Below are positions 60,701-64,000 of a DNA stretch of 64,000 nt, piece by piece. The translations under genes and the position numbers were made by a program. The stretch's first letter is position 1. Each line of letters opens with the position of its first letter. The notes below the pieces were generated by a model, which searched no databases, was not told the DNA's origin, and saw nothing but the letters and a program-made list of their open reading frames with translations. Source of the DNA: Chrysogorgia sp. JL179-B06 (Eukaryota > Cnidaria > Anthozoa > Scleralcyonacea > Chrysogorgiidae); NCBI GenBank assembly GCA_035772405.1, contig JAYKKM010000506.1:882501-946500 (forward strand). Reading direction: 5' to 3'.

Positions 60701-63460
60701 ATCATGGGACAAATCCCACCTTTACAATTTTTCCAAAGTCAAAAGAAACCGTAATTGGATAAAGGTAAAGAAAAGATTCTTTAATATATTCTTGAAATAA
60801 GTCACCTATGTACAGGGTTCGAATTAGTTGAGTGAAAACGATGTGCATTTTTTCCCGAAAACATGATGTCCAAGCGGGCCCTCTCAATATAAGAAAAATA
60901 ATGGTGTACATTTCAGCCGCCATTTTGCACGGGCAGCTCCTGGAAATTGCGCGGGCCTGTGCAGGAAAGTGATTCGTTCCCAGGGCACTTTAGAGCAGAC
61001 ACGCAAAATATGGCGTCGACGACAATCGTCAATCAATTATGGCTTTTCTTTACAATTTTATAGCAATTTTTGCATGGCTTCAGGAAATACACATAATTTT
61101 TTCACCTTTGGGAAATAGGACTGTTAACTTAACTTGTTTGTGTTCAATACTGAGACTAATTTTTTTTCTGCATATCGTTTTGAAAAGTGATGTGCAACTT
61201 TTACTATTTGGGCCGAAACGATGTGCAAATTGCACATTGCACACCGTTAATTCGAACCCTGCCTATGTATATCTTTCGGGAGAGGGAAGTTTTGGAGGTC
61301 TGAGTTACAAATGATACCTACATTACTGCTAAGTGTGTGACTTGTTTGTTCAGTATGTGGTTTACTTCTTGTGTTCTCTTTGCACCTCTGTTGCATTGTG
61401 CTCTGTGTTTCTCTTTTATTACTCGGGCTACCTGCAGTAGCATAAATCTTAAATTTGGCTTCATTTTTATTTTTATTTTTGGGGTTCCACAAATTTGCAA
61501 GATTGCACAATAATATTTCACGTCAGGCTTTTTTTGCGAACCGTGAGGCATGTTGCAGAACAATAGCAGAGTTCTTTCTTTTCGACAGCTTTGTTTTTTG
61601 GTCGAGTTGCTCTCTGAGCCTGTGTTTGTACTGATTTCCTTTGTGTTTACCTCATGAATTATTAAAGTGCCCCTAACCTCAAAATTTTTTATTGTCTTAT
61701 TTGGAAGAACTTTTAAAATGATAAAGTAACTTCTTTTGAAGATTTTCACTTCTTCGCTTTCTGTTTGAGATATATCAGTTTGTTTGATATGCAAATATCT
61801 GGAATTTTGTCACACATGCATATAATGAGTTATCAGAGAATGTTATATATCTTTGCGTTCATGAAATAAAAACACTAAAGTGTGAATAGCACGTGTGTGA
61901 GTTTCTCCCACAACACCAAACTTCTTGATTTTAAAGGATTTCGTTCGAGAATGAAAGAGATTTTTTTACACATTTCTCCAATAAGTCATTATGCATGTGT
62001 GAGGAAATTCCATACATTTGCATATCAAACAAACTGATATATCTCAAAAAGAAAGCAAAGAAACGAGAATCTTCAAAAGAAGTTACTTTATCATTTTAAA
62101 AGTTCTTCCAAACAAGACAATAAAACATTTTGAGGTTATGGGCACTTTAATGATTGAGACAATAAATATGCCAAATTGCACATGCCAGCGATCGCGGCCA
62201 TAACTGCAAAAAGCAGTCACATAAAGCAACTTCTTACTTACAGTAGTTATGATATTCAGGGAGTTTTGGAAGTTGACTACAATTTAAATGCCCAAACAGT
62301 AAAACTGTATTCAAGAGACAACTGGGCCCAGTTTAGCTGAACAATTTTAACCGGAAACTTCTGACAACTGACAAATTTGGCATAAACGAGACAGTAAAAA
62401 CCCACGTATAAGAACCTAGATTTTAAGAACCTGTTAGGCTAAGATTTTCCATTTAGACCCCCTTAATTACATAAGAACCTGTTTTAGGCTAAAATTTAAA
62501 AGCAGGTTCTTATTTTATGAAATAGAGTCAAAACTAAAAATTTATTAATCAAAGAAAATAAATTCTACAAAGTAATGAAAATGAGTCAGAACCAGACAAA
62601 TAGTGTATATACGTCTGCAGTTGTACCGGTATACGTTATTCACACAGTAAGCTGTAAATTACATACAGTGTAGCTTTAAAGTGCATATAGGGTTTGTATT
62701 TGCTTAGATTGCAGTCATTTAGAGAGAATTTATGCATAATTTATATAAATAATAGACCACACTTACCAAAACCAAGTCGCTTTTCTCTTAAGAAAATATG
62801 AACCTGTTTAAGAACCTAAATAGCCTAATTTTGCAGTAAACACCATTTATAATTATAAGAACCTTTTTTATAACTTTGAAAAATCTAGGTTCTTATATGT
62901 GGGTTTTTACTGTATATAGTACAGTATGCCATGCTGTGACTGCTCAAAAGTTAACGACTGGCAGGCGTCTTGTAAATAAAATTTCTTCTGGAAAACACTA
63001 AATTCCACTTCTACAGTATAATACCAGGTCATTACATATTCTTTCAACTTTTCTTTCAAGGAAATCTTACTAAGTGATAGCTCTGAGACCTCGGATGAAG
63101 AAAGTGATCCAATAACAGACGATGACTTCAAACAGATGCTGCGAGTTCACAAAGAGCAGAAACGTTGTCAATTGAAATTTTACTCTGACAACAATGTAAG
63201 ATTTATCAATTTCAGGCCCTGAAATCCCATTCAGGTCTTGCATATCCTTATAGCTTTTCCTTCTCTTGCTTCCCAGTTCATTGTACCATAACACTTTATT
63301 TGTAATTCACAAATTATATAATGTTTAAACCCTCTGTGTTTTTTATTTGTTAAGCTTGATAGATACCGCAATTACAGTGTTGGGTTGCTGTCAAGCCATG
63401 ACCGCTTTCAAGACATTCAAAGACCAAGAGCTGGAAAAAAGTTTAAGAAGAAAATTGATG
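57636..63460 (+). CDS. INO80: INO80 chromatin-remodelling ATPase, N-terminal exons, 3'-partial
   Basis: INO80 is the catalytic Snf2-family subunit of the nuclear INO80 complex, which slides nucleosomes and exchanges H2A.Z. Five exons (57636-57784, 60472-60575, 60697-60764, 63061-63195, 63355-63460) splice in phase to 183 residues from the ATG at 57648. Matches to the metazoan INO80 N-terminus are, in order: PLHIQRLNKALQLDVLLRQ, an acidic stretch, HLYNFSKVKRNRNWIK, then EILLSDSSETSDEESD, DDFKQMLRVHKEQKR and YRNYSVGLLSSHDRFQ, then a basic patch GKKFKKKID. The HSA and ATPase domains lie beyond the right edge. The introns carry a TTAA-type foldback, a hAT MITE and nested TIR elements. Confidence 0.87.
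58037..58350. mobile_element. TTAA-type foldback, degenerate, in INO80 intron
   Basis: TTAA then AGGTGCCGTCCAGTCC at the left. TTCTGCGCATGT is inverted at the right, ending before TTAA at 58351-58354. The two ends no longer match fully. Confidence 0.55.
58621..59672. mobile_element. TIR element hosting a nested hAT MITE
   Basis: TGTATTTCGCAGTGTATAAG and CTTATACACTGCGAAATA are the ends; the type is probably pogo/mariner. The hAT MITE at 58907-59405 sits inside. Confidence 0.7.
58907..59405. mobile_element. hAT MITE, near-identical 8-bp TSD
   Basis: Ends CAGAGGCGTAGGAACGG and CCGGTTCCTACACCTATG. The TSD is TATTAAAG on the left and TATCAAAG on the right (7 of 8). It contains the second copy of the repeat at 9946. 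Confidence 0.82.
60472..60575 (+). CDS. INO80: INO80 coding exon 2
   Basis: The acceptor is tttaatag and the donor gtattt, phase 2 in and 1 out. It reads ETDESDIGNLDKEYDLCER and TQIEYGGHAK, an acidic low-conservation segment. Confidence 0.78.
60697..60764 (+). CDS. INO80: INO80 coding exon 3
   Basis: The acceptor is tatccag and the donor gtaaag, phase 1 in and 0 out. It reads KSWDKSHLYNFSKVKRNRNW then IK. LYNFSK is a conserved INO80 motif. Confidence 0.87.
60813..61261. mobile_element. hAT MITE with perfect 8-bp TSD, INO80 intron 3
   Basis: Ends CAGGGTTCGAATTA and TAATTCGAACCCTG; CCTATGTA at 60805-60812 and 61262-61269. Subterminal AACGATGTGCA is inverted. No coding capacity. Confidence 0.93.
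61666..62146. mobile_element. TTAA-type foldback, INO80 intron 3
   Basis: TTAA at 61662-61665 and 62147-62150 flank AGTGCCCCTAACCTCAAAA and TTTTGAGGTTATGGGCACT. Arms of about 170 bp contain ATATCAGTTTGTTTGATATG. Confidence 0.92.
62392..62914. mobile_element. TIR element, INO80 intron 3
   Basis: CAGTAAAAACCCACGTATAA and its complement at 62887-62912 form the ends. TAAGAACCT is repeated several times inside. No clear TSD. Confidence 0.75.
63061..63195 (+). CDS. INO80: INO80 coding exon 4
   Basis: This 45-codon exon lies between tttcaag and gtaaga, phase 0 to 0. It reads EILLSDSSETSDEESD then DDFKQMLRVHKEQKR, matching the INO80 serine/acidic segment and the following helix. Confidence 0.88.
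63355..63460 (+). CDS. INO80: INO80 coding exon 5
   Basis: The acceptor is tgttaag and the donor gtacag, phase 0 in and 1 out. It reads LDRYRNYSVGLLSSHDRFQ then PRAGKKFKKKID. The next exon is beyond the window. Confidence 0.86.
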
Positions 63461-63474
63461 GTACAGTTTGTGGT

Positions 63475-63625
63475 GTCACAGCCACTACTCTGACCTTCCG
63501 AATAATCGTATAGGGCAAAATAATAGTATAGAGTGGAAAAATCCGAAGCAATCAATAATAGTATAGAGCGGAATAATAGTAAAGAGTGGAAACATCCCCA
63601 AAAGTCAATAATAGTACACACTATA
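63475..63625. repeat. Irregular repeat of AATAATAGTATAGAG
   Basis: Four to five imperfect copies of AATAATAGTATAGAGCGGA follow INO80 exon 5. 63626-64000 shows nothing recognisable. Confidence 0.7.
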
Positions 63626-64000
63626 TAGAGCTGAATGAGTTTTACAAACGTGCAAGGCATCGTTTTTTCCCTTTGAAACAAAAGGAAAACGAGAAGTACG
63701 GCATATGAAGTAGCCAAGTAGGCCTGAGTCACCAGATCACTTAAGAATCGCATAAAAATTACTTACAATATGCAGTACAGTGAATAAATCGAAGGACGAC
63801 AAAATTGTTTGATGACTGGCTGCGCAGTTAGTCGTCGGCATTTTTTTGTACTTAACTCCAGGCAAAAATCCGCAGGGTTGCCAGTGTTTTCGTTAGAGAT
63901 TTCCACATATCAATTATCGATACAATTGCAACTAAACAGGGGTAAATCCGGATACTAGGGGATAGGAGGGGAGGGAAAGTGATAATTGTGTCCATCTCTC

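Overview
This is a eukaryotic, almost certainly invertebrate metazoan, nuclear window. Coding sequence is a few percent of the bases and is split into short exons with clean GT..AG borders. The rest is AT-rich intron and intergenic DNA crowded with DNA-transposon remnants, foldback elements, CR1/L2-type and Penelope-like retroelement pieces, tRNA/5S-derived SINE-like repeats and very long simple repeats. The repeat types (palindromes with a CCTCGTACCCAGG core, EEAD/DTDV/TGCD transposon proteins, Penelope fragments) suggest a cnidarian, perhaps an anthozoan. That is inference, not proof.

Layout. (1) 336-48795, plus strand: the last 25 exons of a TRPA1-type cation channel. They give about 892 residues after an N-terminus that lies left of the window. 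All exon phases agree. The exons encode a long ankyrin-repeat domain, the pre-S1 linker, S1-S6 with a GELDY pore motif, and a C-terminal tail ending in TAA at 48793-48795, with AATAAA 64 bases later. (2) 4165-5661, minus strand: an intact intronless 498-residue NHL-propeller protein, nested antisense in TRPA1 intron 3 with its own TATA box and poly(A) signal. (3) 48.9-57.6 kb: intergenic, dominated by a 4.1-kb transposon-like element with inverted arms of about 1.7 kb (51372-55503). (4) 57636 to beyond 63460, plus strand: the first coding exons of INO80, the chromatin-remodelling ATPase, running off the right edge.

The introns are a fossil record of transposition. Target-site duplications can be read directly for hAT (8 bp), Mutator-like (9 bp), PIF/Harbinger-like (TAA), mariner-like (TA), TTAA-type (Kolobok/T2-like or piggyBac-like) and L2-like (5 bp) insertions. 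Several insertions are nested, and three can be checked against an empty site preserved in the same window. Simple repeats include a 2.2-kb 15-bp minisatellite with an 866-bp higher-order period, a 1.1-kb degenerate CACTG/CACCA pentamer array, polypurine/polypyrimidine tracts up to 1.45 kb, a 13-bp minisatellite and long homopolymers. The two host genes are not functionally linked as far as the sequence shows; they are neighbours in the same orientation.
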